Origin: Oscillospiraceae bacterium
Lineage (GTDB): Bacteria; Bacillota; Clostridia; Oscillospirales; Oscillospiraceae
Reading direction: 5' to 3'
Assembly (NCBI GenBank): GCA_017620315.1
Contig: JAFZQQ010000163.1
Span: 1 to 5,661, forward strand
DNA: 5,661 nt
Under the pieces are notes generated by a model. It did no database searches, had not been told where the DNA came from, and saw nothing but the letters and a program-made list of their open reading frames with translations. Position numbers and translations under genes: made by a program. Each line of letters opens with the position of its first letter. The stretch's first letter is position 1. Of this stretch, positions 1-5,661 are shown piece after piece.

Positions 1-1103
1 GCGTTGAGTCCACCATAGTCGATCTGACATGCACCCCGCCGAGACTGCTTCGCCCGGGCGGACTGCCGCTTGAAAAGCTTGAGGAGGCGCTCGGAGAGGT
101 CGCGCTTGACAAGGCGGTCACGAAGCAGCTTGCCGAGAATGAAAAACCGCGCGCCCCCGGAATGAAGTACAGGCACTATGCGCCAAAGGCTCCCGTGACC
201 GTAGTAACAGGCTCTCCGCAGGAGAGCGGAAGACTGTTGTGCGCCAACGTGCCGGAGGGGGCGGGACTGATCGTTTTCGACGAGTTTGCACCGCTTTTTC
301 CGCGTCAGGTGGTGCGCACGATCGGCTCGATGCATGACAAGGCAGAGCAGGCGCGAAGGGTCTTCGATGCGCTGCGCTCCTTTGACGATACGCCGGTGGA
401 AGCGGTCTATGCCCAATGTCCCGACAGCGAGGGACTGGGGCTTGCGGTGGGCAACCGGCTTAAAAAGGCCGCGGGCTTCCACACGCTCGACGCGGCTGCC
501 GGACATCAGACGTTTATCGGGATCACCGGCTGCACTGGCGCGGGGAAGACGAGCGTGCTGCGCGCACTGAAGCGTTTTGGCGCTGAGAATGCCTGCATCC
601 TCGACTGTGACGCGGTGTACCACGATATGCTTGCCTCGGAATGCGAAATGCGGCGCGAGCTTCAGGCGGAGTTTCCGTTTGCTTTCAACGAAGACGGTTC
701 CCTTGACAGAAAAAGGCTCGGTAGCGCGGTCTTTGGCGACAGGGAGGCGCTTTCGCGCCTGGACGCGCTGGTACGCGCGCATGTTCCACGCGAAACGGTC
801 AGGCGTGCAGCCGCCTCCGGCGCCCGGCTCGTCGGGGTCGATGCGATCAAGCTTGTTGAAAGCGGCATCGCAGCGCTGTGCGACACGGTCGTTGCCGTGA
901 CAGCCCCAGAGCGGACACGCGTCGAGCGGATCATGGAACGCGACGGCATAACCGAGTCTGCGGCTATTGAGCGCGTCCGTGCGCAAAACAGCGAGGCTTT
1001 CTTCCGCGAACACTGCGACAGGGTGTTCGAGAACGTCTTTTCCTCGCCGCAGACTGCTGAGGACGCCGCGCTGGAAATGTTTAGAATACTGCTGACGCAG
1101 TAA
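1..1103 (+). CDS. sua5-coaE: Sua5/YrdC threonylcarbamoyl-AMP synthase fused to dephospho-CoA kinase (5' partial)
   Basis: The frame is open from base 3, so the gene starts upstream of the window; 366 residues are visible. The first part reads VESTIVDLT, then PRLLRPGG, then APGMKYRHYAPKAPV, the C-terminal end of the YrdC domain and the Sua5 linker. The Sua5 domain follows to about base 500, ending GLGLAVGNRLKKAAGF. This family makes threonylcarbamoyl-AMP for the t6A modification of ANN-decoding tRNAs. From about base 510 a second domain of roughly 197 residues, normal CoaE length, shows a P-loop GCTGAGKT (528-551), a D-C-D motif (603-611), LDRKRLG, and RVRAQ near the end. CoaE phosphorylates dephospho-CoA, the last step of coenzyme A synthesis. 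The CoaE part is divergent: the usual DIPLLFE reads DAIKLVE (840-860) and the usual HP reads HVP. No stop or ribosome site separates the domains, so I read it as a true fusion. The ATG at 162 is internal (KYRHYAP linker), not the start. The aminopeptidase gene follows after 18 bases, probably co-transcribed. Confidence 0.9.
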   Translation, partial: VESTIVDLTCTPPRLLRPGGLPLEKLEEALGEVALDKAVTKQLAENEKPRAPGMKYRHYAPKAPVTVVTGSPQESGRLLCANVPEGAGLIVFDEFAPLFPRQVVRTIGSMHDKAEQARRVFDALRSFDDTPVEAVYAQCPDSEGLGLAVGNRLKKAAGFHTLDAAAGHQTFIGITGCTGAGKTSVLRALKRFGAENACILDCDAVYHDMLASECEMRRELQAEFPFAFNEDGSLDRKRLGSAVFGDREALSRLDALVRAHVPRETVRRAAASGARLVGVDAIKLVESGIAALCDTVVAVTAPERTRVERIMERDGITESAAIERVRAQNSEAFFREHCDRVFENVFSSPQTAEDAALEMFRILLTQ

Positions 1104-1107
1104 AAAT

Positions 1108-1113
1108 AGGAGG
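1108..1113 (+). promoter_or_regulatory. Ribosome-binding site of the aminopeptidase gene
   Basis: Perfect AGGAGG eight bases before the ATG at 1122. It fixes the aminopeptidase start and sits in the 18-base gap after the preceding stop codon, which suggests one transcript with two independently initiated genes. Confidence 0.85.
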
Positions 1114-1121
1114 ATAATACC

Positions 1122-2522
1122 ATGGCTGAGAAAAAGAAAAACGAGCTGGCGGAAAAGCTTCTTTACAAGCCTAAAAACGGGTTTGACAGGATCAGCGCCG
1201 CCGAAATGAAGAAGGTCGAGGCTTATTGCGACGACTACAAGAAGTTCCTCGACCACGGCAAGACGGAGAGGCTCTGCGTCGATTATTGCGTTGAGCTTGC
1301 AAAGAAGCAGGGCTTCAAGCCCTACAAGGCGGGCATGAAGCTCAAGGCGGGCGACAAGGTCTACTTTGACAACAGGGGTAAAGGCATAATGCTTGCAGTT
1401 ATCGGAACCGAAAGCCTTGCCGCCGGTATCAACATCGGCGCGGCGCATACGGACTCTCCGCGTCTTGATCTCAAGCCCCGTCCTCTCTATGAGGAGGCGG
1501 AGATGGCCTATCTCAAGACCCATCATTACGGCGGTATCAGGAAGTATCAGTGGGTTACTATCCCACTGGCCCTGCACGGCGTAGTCGTGCTTGCCAACGG
1601 AAAGACCGTCAGCGTAAGCATCGGCGAGGAAGAGGGCGAGCCTCAGTTCATCATCAACGACCTGCTGCCGCACCTCGGACGCGAACAGGGCAAGAAACCG
1701 CTCAACGAGGCGATACCCAGCGAGAGCCTGAATGTGCTTATCGGCTCTAAGCCCATCGGCGACGAGGACGCCAAGGATCGCTTCAAGCTGGGAGTCATGA
1801 AGCTGATCAACGATAAGTACGGTTTCGTTGAGGAGGACTTCATCTCTGCCGAGCTTGAGGTGGTGCCCGCGGGCAAGGCGGGCGACACCGGCTTCGACCG
1901 CAGCTTTATCAGCGCCTATGGCCATGACGACCGCGTGTGCGCCTATGCCGAGCTCGCCGGTATTTTTGACGCCAAAAAGCCCAAAAAGACTGCTGTGTGC
2001 ATCTTCGCCGACAAGGAGGAGATCGGCTCCTAGGGCGTTTCCGGTATGCTCTCGCAGGCGTTTGAGTGGTTCATCGGCGATCTGTGCAAGGGCCAGGGCG
2101 TTGATCTGCGTGACTGCTTCGCGCATTCCTTCTGCGTCAGCGCGGACGTGACCGCGGCCTTCGATCCCAACTTTGCCGACGTTTACGACAAGAAGAACTC
2201 CGCGTTTATCAACTACGGCGTTGGCCTTTGCAAGTACACCGGCAGCGGCGGAAAGGGCGGCGCGAGCGATGCCAGCGCTGAGGTGGTCGGCAAGCTTCGC
2301 AAGCTGCTGAACGAAAACGACGTCTATTGGCAGATGGCGGAGCTCGGTAAGACCGACGCCGGCGGCGGCGGAACTGTCGCCAAGTATATGGCGGCGCGCA
2401 ACATCGACACCATTGACGCGGGCGTTCCGGTATTGAGCATGCATGCCCCGCGCGAGACGGTCGCAAAGCTTGACTGCTATATGACCTACAAGATGATGAA
2501 GGTCGTCTTCGAGAAAGCGTAA
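1122..2522 (+). CDS. apeA: M18-family zinc aminopeptidase, interrupted by an in-frame TAG at codon 304
   Basis: Cytosolic metallo-aminopeptidase of the M18 (aspartyl aminopeptidase-like) family, which removes N-terminal residues from peptides and normally forms a dodecameric shell with two metals per active site. The 466-codon frame matches the usual length of clostridial ApeA. Active-site motifs are all present: HTDSPRLDLKP (His109), GHDDR (Asp269), DKEEIGS (Glu299 and Glu300), SADVTAAFDP (Asp342) and SMHAP (His441). Between them lie KYTGS.GKGG and ELGKTDAGGGGT, typical of the family. Under the standard code translation stops at 2031-2033, giving 303 residues without the last two metal-region motifs. 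The remainder (2034-2522, GVSGMLSQ onward) is in the same frame, ends with TAA and has no other defect. Codon use is the same on both sides: 12 of 13 lysines after the TAG are AAG. This is a recent nonsense mutation, a sequence error, or a recoded or read-through amber; the sequence alone cannot decide. The internal ATG at 2046 has no well-placed ribosome site. Family assignment is very secure; intactness is not. Confidence 0.85.
2031..2033 (+). other. In-frame amber (TAG) codon inside the aminopeptidase
   Basis: The frame reads GAC-AAG-GAG-GAG-ATC-GGC-TCC-TAG-GGC-GTT-TCC-GGT-ATG, i.e. DKEEIGS-stop-GVSGM. From memory of the family, motif DKEEIGS is followed by one variable residue and then G-x-T/S-G-M, so the TAG replaces exactly one residue with no insertion, deletion or frame change. 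The complete visible genes end in TAA or TGA; none uses TAG as its terminator. Confidence 0.9.
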
Positions 2523-2536
2523 GCTGCAACAGAATA

Positions 2537-2576
2537 CATAAAAATGCGCTGTCCGTCAGGGCGGCGCATTTTTATG
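2537..2576 (+). terminator. Strong intrinsic terminator after the aminopeptidase
   Basis: Hairpin with an 18-pair stem (CATAAAAATGCGC paired with GCGCATTTTTATG, then TGTCC with GGGCG including two G-T pairs) and a four-base GTCA loop. The A-tract on the left arm and T-tract on the right arm give a U-run in either direction, so it could work bidirectionally, although no converging gene is seen here. It begins 14 bases after the TAA of the aminopeptidase gene and separates the housekeeping pair from tepA. Confidence 0.9.
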
Positions 2577-2583
2577 CCTGTTT

Positions 2584-2622
2584 TGGAAAGACTATCCGTA
2601 TAACGTTATGGAGGTCTTTCCA
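2584..2622 (+). promoter_or_regulatory. Inverted repeat enclosing the tepA ribosome site and start
   Basis: TGGAAAGAC (2584-2592) is a perfect inverted repeat of GTCTTTCCA (2614-2622). Inside it lies an imperfect dyad CCGTATAACGTTATGG (2596-2611) containing the perfect palindrome ATAACGTTAT. The GGAGG ribosome site (2610-2614) and the A of the tepA start codon fall within these arms, so a folded mRNA would hide the start. As DNA it could equally be an operator. No convincing sigma-A promoter is visible between the terminator and the gene. Confidence 0.5.
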
Positions 2623-3335
2623 TGATACTTGGTAAAAGAAATACAGGGAACGGCTGTGGTGAGAACGAGCACAGCGAAGCCGACTACAGCCCGGCTGTAC
2701 TGGAGGACATGGGTTCTTCTACGCTGAAGACGAGGCATGGAAAAATACACTGCCTTACGATCGTAGGACAGATCGAGGGGCACATGACGCTGCCGCAGGG
2801 GGCGAAGGCGACCAGGTATGAGCATGTTTTGCCGCTGCTTGCATCACTTGAGGCCGATGAAGGCATAGGCGGCGTACTTTTTCTTATCAACACAATGGGC
2901 GGCGACGTGGAAGCGGGACTTGCGATAGCGGAGCTTATCTCGGGAATGAAAAAGCCCACCGTGTCGCTGGTGCTCGGCGGAGGCCATTCGATAGGCATTC
3001 CGCTTGCGGTCGCTCCGCAGAGCACGATGATAGCGCCAAGCGCGTCGATGACCGTGCATCCGATACGCATGAACGGCACGATGATCGCCGCTCCGCAGAC
3101 CTATAACTATTTCAGCAGACTTCAGGAGCGCGTGGTCCGCTTCGTCACAAGAAACTCACACATAACCGAGCAGAAGTTCACAGAGCTTATGATGAGCGCA
3201 AAGGATATGGCAGCGGACGTCGGAAGCGTTATCTACGGCGAGGAGGCGGTGGAGTGCGGCCTTATAGACCGCGTCGGCAGCCTGGCGGACGCGCTTGAGG
3301 CCCTGTATGAAAAAATGAAGAAAAGCGGAGCTTAA
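2622..3335 (+). CDS. tepA: TepA/YmfB-type ClpP-fold serine protease
   Basis: A 237-residue protein of the ClpP/crotonase-fold peptidase family, closest in motif pattern to Bacillus TepA (YmfB), named translocation-enhancing protein for an effect on protein secretion; its substrates are poorly defined. An N-terminal stretch of about 38 polar residues without a signal peptide is followed by IHCLTIVGQIEGH (from residue 42), TRYEHVLP, LINTMGGDVEAGLAIAE (88-104), the nucleophile motif LGGGHSIGIP (Ser123) and the TVHPIR motif (His146); the catalytic Asp is not assigned with certainty. QERVVRFVT, ITEQKF and CGLIDRVG complete the family pattern. The length is normal and the catalytic core is intact. 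The start is supported by GGAGG seven bases upstream. In many Firmicutes tepA lies beside an ftsK/spoIIIE gene; here it is preceded by a strong terminator and followed by a separately promoted two-component system, so it looks monocistronic. No clear terminator is visible after its stop. Confidence 0.9.
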   Translation: MILGKRNTGNGCGENEHSEADYSPAVLEDMGSSTLKTRHGKIHCLTIVGQIEGHMTLPQGAKATRYEHVLPLLASLEADEGIGGVLFLINTMGGDVEAGLAIAELISGMKKPTVSLVLGGGHSIGIPLAVAPQSTMIAPSASMTVHPIRMNGTMIAAPQTYNYFSRLQERVVRFVTRNSHITEQKFTELMMSAKDMAADVGSVIYGEEAVECGLIDRVGSLADALEALYEKMKKSGA

Positions 3336-3352
3336 ATAAAGCGAACCGTTTT

Positions 3353-3374
3353 TGCGTCAGTTTTGCGGCAGAAA
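3353..3374 (+). promoter_or_regulatory. Candidate response-regulator operator, tandem 11-bp direct repeat
   Basis: TGCGTCAGTTT (3353-3363) is followed directly by TGCGGCAGAAA (3364-3374). The repeat period of 11 bp is one DNA helical turn, the layout used by OmpR/PhoB-family regulators. It ends five bases before the proposed -35 element of the regulator gene. A closely matching copy (15 of the first 18 bases) lies at 5550-5571 before the next transcription unit. Function is inferred. Confidence 0.55.
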
Positions 3375-3379
3375 AACAG

Positions 3380-3408
3380 TTGCGCGGCGTGTATGAGCCT
3401 GTTAAAAT
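3380..3408 (+). promoter_or_regulatory. Sigma-A-like promoter of the two-component operon
   Basis: TTGCGC (3380-3385), 17-bp spacer, TAAAAT (3403-3408). The -10 matches five of six consensus positions and the -35 keeps the TTG. Transcription would start near 3415, leaving a leader of about 26 bases. The ribosome site before the ATG at 3441 is not a clean one (AGGCGGTGGG). Confidence 0.6.
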
Positions 3409-3440
3409 ATGAATAACAAAATCTGACAGGCGGTGGGTGC

Positions 3441-4148
3441 ATGAGTGAGGTCAAACGGATTTATATCGCAGACGACGACGAGAATATCAGGCAGGTGATT
3501 AAGACCTTCCTTTCAAGCGGCGGGTATGAGGTGGAGGATTTCCAGACGGGGGATCTTCTGCTCGAACGTTTTCGCGAGGCGGCCTGCGACCTTGTGATAC
3601 TCGATGTTATGATGCCGGGAAGCGACGGGTTCACAATCTGTACGGAGCTAAGGAAGATGAGCACCGTACCTATCATCATGCTCACAGCCCGTGATTCTGA
3701 GAACGACTATGCCATAGGCCTGGGGCTCGGCAGCGACGATTATATCACAAAGCCCTTTTCTGCAATGTCACTGCTGATGCGCGTTCGCGCTATTTTCCGC
3801 CGCATTGATTTTGAAAGCAGAAAACAGCGTCCCGCCCAGACAGACGAGCCTGAGGTCGTGACAGTCGGCAGGATCACTTTGGACGAAAGCGGGCGCCATG
3901 TCCTGCACGAAGGCACGCCGCTCCCGCTTACGCCCACGGAGTATGAGCTTATGCGCTATCTGATGCTTCACGTCGGGCAGGCGGTCTCAAGGGAGGAGCT
4001 CTTGAACGAGGTGTGGGGGTTCGAGACCGCGGTCGAGACCCGAGCGACTGACGATACAGTGCGCCGACTTCGGCGCAAGCTTGAGGGCTGCGGCGCTGCC
4101 ATCGAATCGGTCTGGGGCTTCGGATTCAGACTGGAGGAGGAGAGATGA
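3441..4148 (+). CDS. OmpR/PhoB-family response regulator
   Basis: A 235-residue cytosolic transcription factor activated by phosphorylation. The receiver domain (about 4-118) has the acidic pair in IADDDE (Asp11-Asp13), the phospho-acceptor Asp55 in LDVMMPGSDG, Thr82 in MLTAR, Tyr101, and Lys104-Pro105 in ITKPF, so all switch and catalytic positions are intact. After a linker of roughly 20 residues the winged-helix output domain (about 138-232) shows LTPTEYELMRYL, SREELLNEVWG, the recognition-helix segment DDTVRRLRRKLE, and SVWGFGFRLEE for the wing. Its stop overlaps the kinase start (ATGA at 4145-4148), so the two are translationally coupled cognate partners. Tandem 11-bp repeats upstream of its promoter are a likely autoregulatory site and a second copy precedes the gene at 5653. 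The signal and regulon cannot be named from sequence; a specific symbol is not justified. Confidence 0.93.
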   Translation: MSEVKRIYIADDDENIRQVIKTFLSSGGYEVEDFQTGDLLLERFREAACDLVILDVMMPGSDGFTICTELRKMSTVPIIMLTARDSENDYAIGLGLGSDDYITKPFSAMSLLMRVRAIFRRIDFESRKQRPAQTDEPEVVTVGRITLDESGRHVLHEGTPLPLTPTEYELMRYLMLHVGQAVSREELLNEVWGFETAVETRATDDTVRRLRRKLEGCGAAIESVWGFGFRLEEER

Positions 4149-5503
4149 AGCGCCGTTGGCATATTCAGACGCGCATCCTGGTCACTCTCATCGGGTTGAC
4201 CGTAGCGATACTTCTTGCCGTAGGGGCCGCATTCAACCTTTCCATCCGAAGTTATGTACGCAGCCGCGTTGCGGCGCAGCTGTCGACGGTTTCGGAGAAC
4301 GCATCGTTTGAGCGGAGAGAGGGCCAGAGACCGGAACACGGAGAAAAACTGACGGATCAACCGCCTGACCGCGTGATCGGCACCACCGGCAGCGCAGTCG
4401 TACTTAATGAGAACGGAAATCTTGTTGCCATTCTTCGCGGCGACGAAAAGGCGGGGAAGGCAATATCCTCTTATTTTTCCGAGCATCCGCTCAATGAAAA
4501 CGCAAAGTATACAAATGTTTCAACGGACGACAGCAAATACGTGGTCTCTGTCACAACGGATCCTATGCAGAATGGGAACTTTCTTGTCAGCTATGTGGAC
4601 GTGACGTCGATCACGGCGTTTACAAGGCAGGTCAACCTCGTTCTTCTCAGCGTCATCTGCGCTGCGATCCTTATTTCGGTCGTCCTCAGCCGCAGCTTTG
4701 CGCGCTCGTTTGCACAACCGGTGCGCGAACTCTCCAATTTCGCGGGGGAGATCGGAGAGGGGAAGTTTGATAACCGTGAACTGAGCTTCAACGATGTGGA
4801 GTTTGGGCAGCTCGCAAGCTCAATGAACCGGATGGCTTCCGCGCTGCGCGAGGCGAACCGCAAGCAGGAGACTTTTTTTCAGAACGTCTCGCACGAGCTG
4901 CGCACTCCGCTCACCTCAATACGCGGCAATGCCGAGGGCATAGCCTGCGGAGTCATAGAGCCGGAGACTGCGGCGAAGGTGATCCTGACCGAGTCGGACA
5001 AGCTGGGCGGCATGGTGGAGGACATCCTGTATCTCTCTCGCATCGGCCGCTCCGTGCCTGAGACCGCTCCGGAGCCGATAGACATCAGGGAGCTTCTGTC
5101 GCTCTGTGTTTCCGAGCAGCATGCAGAGGCAGATAAACGAGGCGTCGCGTTTATCTTCGACTTCGACGACGAGCCTGTGCTGCTGCCCATCCGCGAGCAG
5201 GATGCGCAGCGGCTTTTCGGAAACCTTATCTCAAACGCTATACGTTATGCGCACTCTGAGATCAGGCTTTCCTGCCATACTGCGGCGGACGCAGTAACGG
5301 TATCCGTTGCGGATGACGGGGACGGCATTTCCGAGGAGGATCTTCCGCATGTTTTCGAGCGATTTTACAAAGGCAAGGGAGGCAAACACGGCATTGGCCT
5401 TTCAATCGCACAATCTGTCGCGAAAGCCTGTTCGGGCGTGCTGAGCGTTAAAAATGATGGCGGAGCGGTATTTGAAGCGAGCTTTCCGAAAGAAAAACAG
5501 TAA
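4145..5503 (+). CDS. Membrane sensor histidine kinase with HAMP domain
   Basis: A 452-residue inner-membrane kinase that phosphorylates the adjacent regulator. Layout: short basic N terminus (MKRRW), transmembrane segment at about 11-30, an extracytoplasmic sensor of about 130 residues (31-162), a second transmembrane segment at about 163-181, HAMP (about 182-237), and a dimerisation domain with the H-box FFQNVSHELRTPLTSIRGNA, phospho-acceptor His250. The ATPase domain follows with N-box NLISNAIRYA (Asn364), G1 box DDGDGI (Asp390-Gly394), F-box FERFYKG and G2 box GKHGIGLSIA (413-422). All catalytic boxes are intact. The sensor has alternating hydrophobic strands (SAVVLNENGNLVAIL, KYVVSV, FLVSYVDV) suggesting a PAS/Cache-like fold, but the ligand is unknown; its first part is rich in charged residues. 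Start ATG overlaps the regulator stop; GGAGGAGGAG just before it is a strong ribosome site. Confidence 0.93.
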   Translation: MKRRWHIQTRILVTLIGLTVAILLAVGAAFNLSIRSYVRSRVAAQLSTVSENASFERREGQRPEHGEKLTDQPPDRVIGTTGSAVVLNENGNLVAILRGDEKAGKAISSYFSEHPLNENAKYTNVSTDDSKYVVSVTTDPMQNGNFLVSYVDVTSITAFTRQVNLVLLSVICAAILISVVLSRSFARSFAQPVRELSNFAGEIGEGKFDNRELSFNDVEFGQLASSMNRMASALREANRKQETFFQNVSHELRTPLTSIRGNAEGIACGVIEPETAAKVILTESDKLGGMVEDILYLSRIGRSVPETAPEPIDIRELLSLCVSEQHAEADKRGVAFIFDFDDEPVLLPIREQDAQRLFGNLISNAIRYAHSEIRLSCHTAADAVTVSVADDGDGISEEDLPHVFERFYKGKGGKHGIGLSIAQSVAKACSGVLSVKNDGGAVFEASFPKEKQ

Positions 5504-5516
5504 AAACGTGTATCAA

Positions 5517-5548
5517 CGACGCCGGGCCATTCATGAGACCCGGCGCCG
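5517..5548 (+). terminator. Terminator-like hairpin after the kinase gene
   Basis: CGCCGGG (5520-5526) pairs perfectly with CCCGGCG (5539-5545) around a 12-base loop, and two more pairs can form outside a single mismatch. It begins 14 bases after the kinase stop. There is no immediate T-tract: the first T-run (5558-5561) is about 13 bases downstream and lies inside the candidate operator. It may therefore be an inefficient terminator or simply protect the mRNA 3' end, allowing read-through into the gene at 5653. Confidence 0.5.
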
Positions 5549-5549
5549 C

Positions 5550-5571
5550 TGCGTAAGTTTTGCGTAATTTT
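5550..5571 (+). promoter_or_regulatory. Candidate response-regulator operator, second copy
   Basis: TGCGTAAGTTT (5550-5560) followed directly by TGCGTAATTTT (5561-5571): two 11-bp repeats identical at 10 of 11 positions. The first 18 bases match the operator at 3353-3374 at 15 positions, including the nine-base block AGTTTTGCG. It lies 38 bp before the TATACT element of the downstream gene, while the other copy lies 28 bp before its -10, a difference of one helical turn. Binding is inferred. Confidence 0.6.
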
Positions 5572-5609
5572 AGCCGCGGTTTTTCGGGGATTAACGGAGC
5601 TGTTTTGAT

Positions 5610-5615
5610 TATACT
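5610..5615 (+). promoter_or_regulatory. -10 element for the gene at 5653, with no good -35
   Basis: TATACT matches the sigma-A -10 consensus at five of six positions, with a TGA just before it. At 16-18 bp spacing the upstream hexamers (for example GGGATT at 5587-5592) do not resemble TTGACA. Transcription would begin near 5622. A good -10 without a -35 is typical of activator-dependent promoters, which fits the operator further upstream. Confidence 0.5.
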
Positions 5616-5652
5616 GTGTTTACGATCCCGGATTTGAAAGGAGATAATTCAT

Positions 5653-5661
5653 ATGAAATCA
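5653..5661 (+). CDS. Start of an unidentified gene (3' partial, three codons)
   Basis: ATG-AAA-TCA (MKS...) at the right edge, preceded by AAAGGAGA (5637-5644) at good spacing and by a -10 element at 5610. Only three codons are visible, so no product can be assigned; a lysine after the initiator would suit a signal peptide but proves nothing. The matching operator upstream makes it a likely target of the two-component system. Confidence 0.6.

Noticed and set aside
662..1123. Minus-strand open frame of 153 codons opposite the CoaE domain
   Set aside because: Serine/alanine/arginine-rich shadow of the + strand gene with no family motif.
2029..2034. CCTAGG palindrome spanning the amber codon
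   Set aside because: A six-base palindrome is expected by chance and nothing suggests a recombination or insertion site.
2046..2522. Separate gene starting at the ATG after the amber codon
   Set aside because: The protein is plainly the C-terminal half of the M18 enzyme, codons 2034-2045 already match the family, and no ribosome site is well placed for this ATG.
2599..2604. TATAAC as a -10 element for tepA
   Set aside because: Transcription would start near 2611, within the ribosome site, and no -35 is present at proper spacing; it is better explained as part of the dyad.
3336..3380. Intrinsic terminator after tepA (GTTTTT and AAAAAC arms around 3348-3377)
   Set aside because: Only six A-T-rich pairs can form, with a long loop and no GC stem, so it is not a credible terminator.
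3968..4486. Long open frame on the minus strand (172 codons) opposite the regulator-kinase junction
   Set aside because: It overlaps two unmistakable + strand genes, shows no recognisable motifs, and arises from GC-rich codon structure.
4873..4879. Run of seven T just before the kinase H-box as a phase-variation tract
   Set aside because: Seven bases is short, the frame is intact, and the run simply encodes two conserved Phe residues of the FFQNVSHELRTP motif.

Overview
The window looks like a GC-rich chromosomal segment of a Clostridia-type Firmicute, plausibly a gut-associated Oscillospirales-like lineage. The reasons are a TepA-type ClpP-family protease, an M18 aminopeptidase of the clostridial ApeA type, strong AGGAGG ribosome sites and a generally high GC content. 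This placement is inference from protein flavour and gene content; no rRNA or tRNA is present to confirm it. All genes are on the + strand.

Region 1-2576 is a housekeeping pair. The first gene enters from the left edge and encodes the end of a Sua5/YrdC threonylcarbamoyl-AMP synthase with its Sua5 domain, followed in the same reading frame by a complete but divergent dephospho-CoA kinase (CoaE) domain. Eighteen bases later, behind a perfect AGGAGG, comes an M18 zinc aminopeptidase. Its frame carries a single in-frame TAG at 2031-2033, one codon after the DKEEIGS active-site motif, and then continues cleanly to a normal C terminus at 2522. A strong hairpin terminator (2537-2576) closes this unit.

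Region 2577-3335 holds tepA, a monocistronic-looking ClpP-fold serine protease. Its ribosome-binding site and start codon lie inside an inverted repeat.

Region 3336-5503 holds a two-component system: an OmpR/PhoB-family response regulator and a HAMP histidine kinase, overlapping by ATGA. It has its own sigma-A-like promoter.

Region 5504-5661 is an intergenic stretch with a terminator-like hairpin, a promoter element and the first three codons of another gene (MKS...) at the window edge.

The two most interesting signals are the amber codon inside the aminopeptidase active-site region and a pair of matching operators. The operators are tandem 11-bp direct repeats of the form TGCGTMAGTTT-TGCGKMA, and they lie upstream of both the response regulator gene and the gene that begins at 5653. 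That is the architecture expected of an OmpR-family binding site, so the regulator probably controls its own operon and the downstream gene. No CRISPR array, insertion sequence, RNA gene or phage gene is seen.
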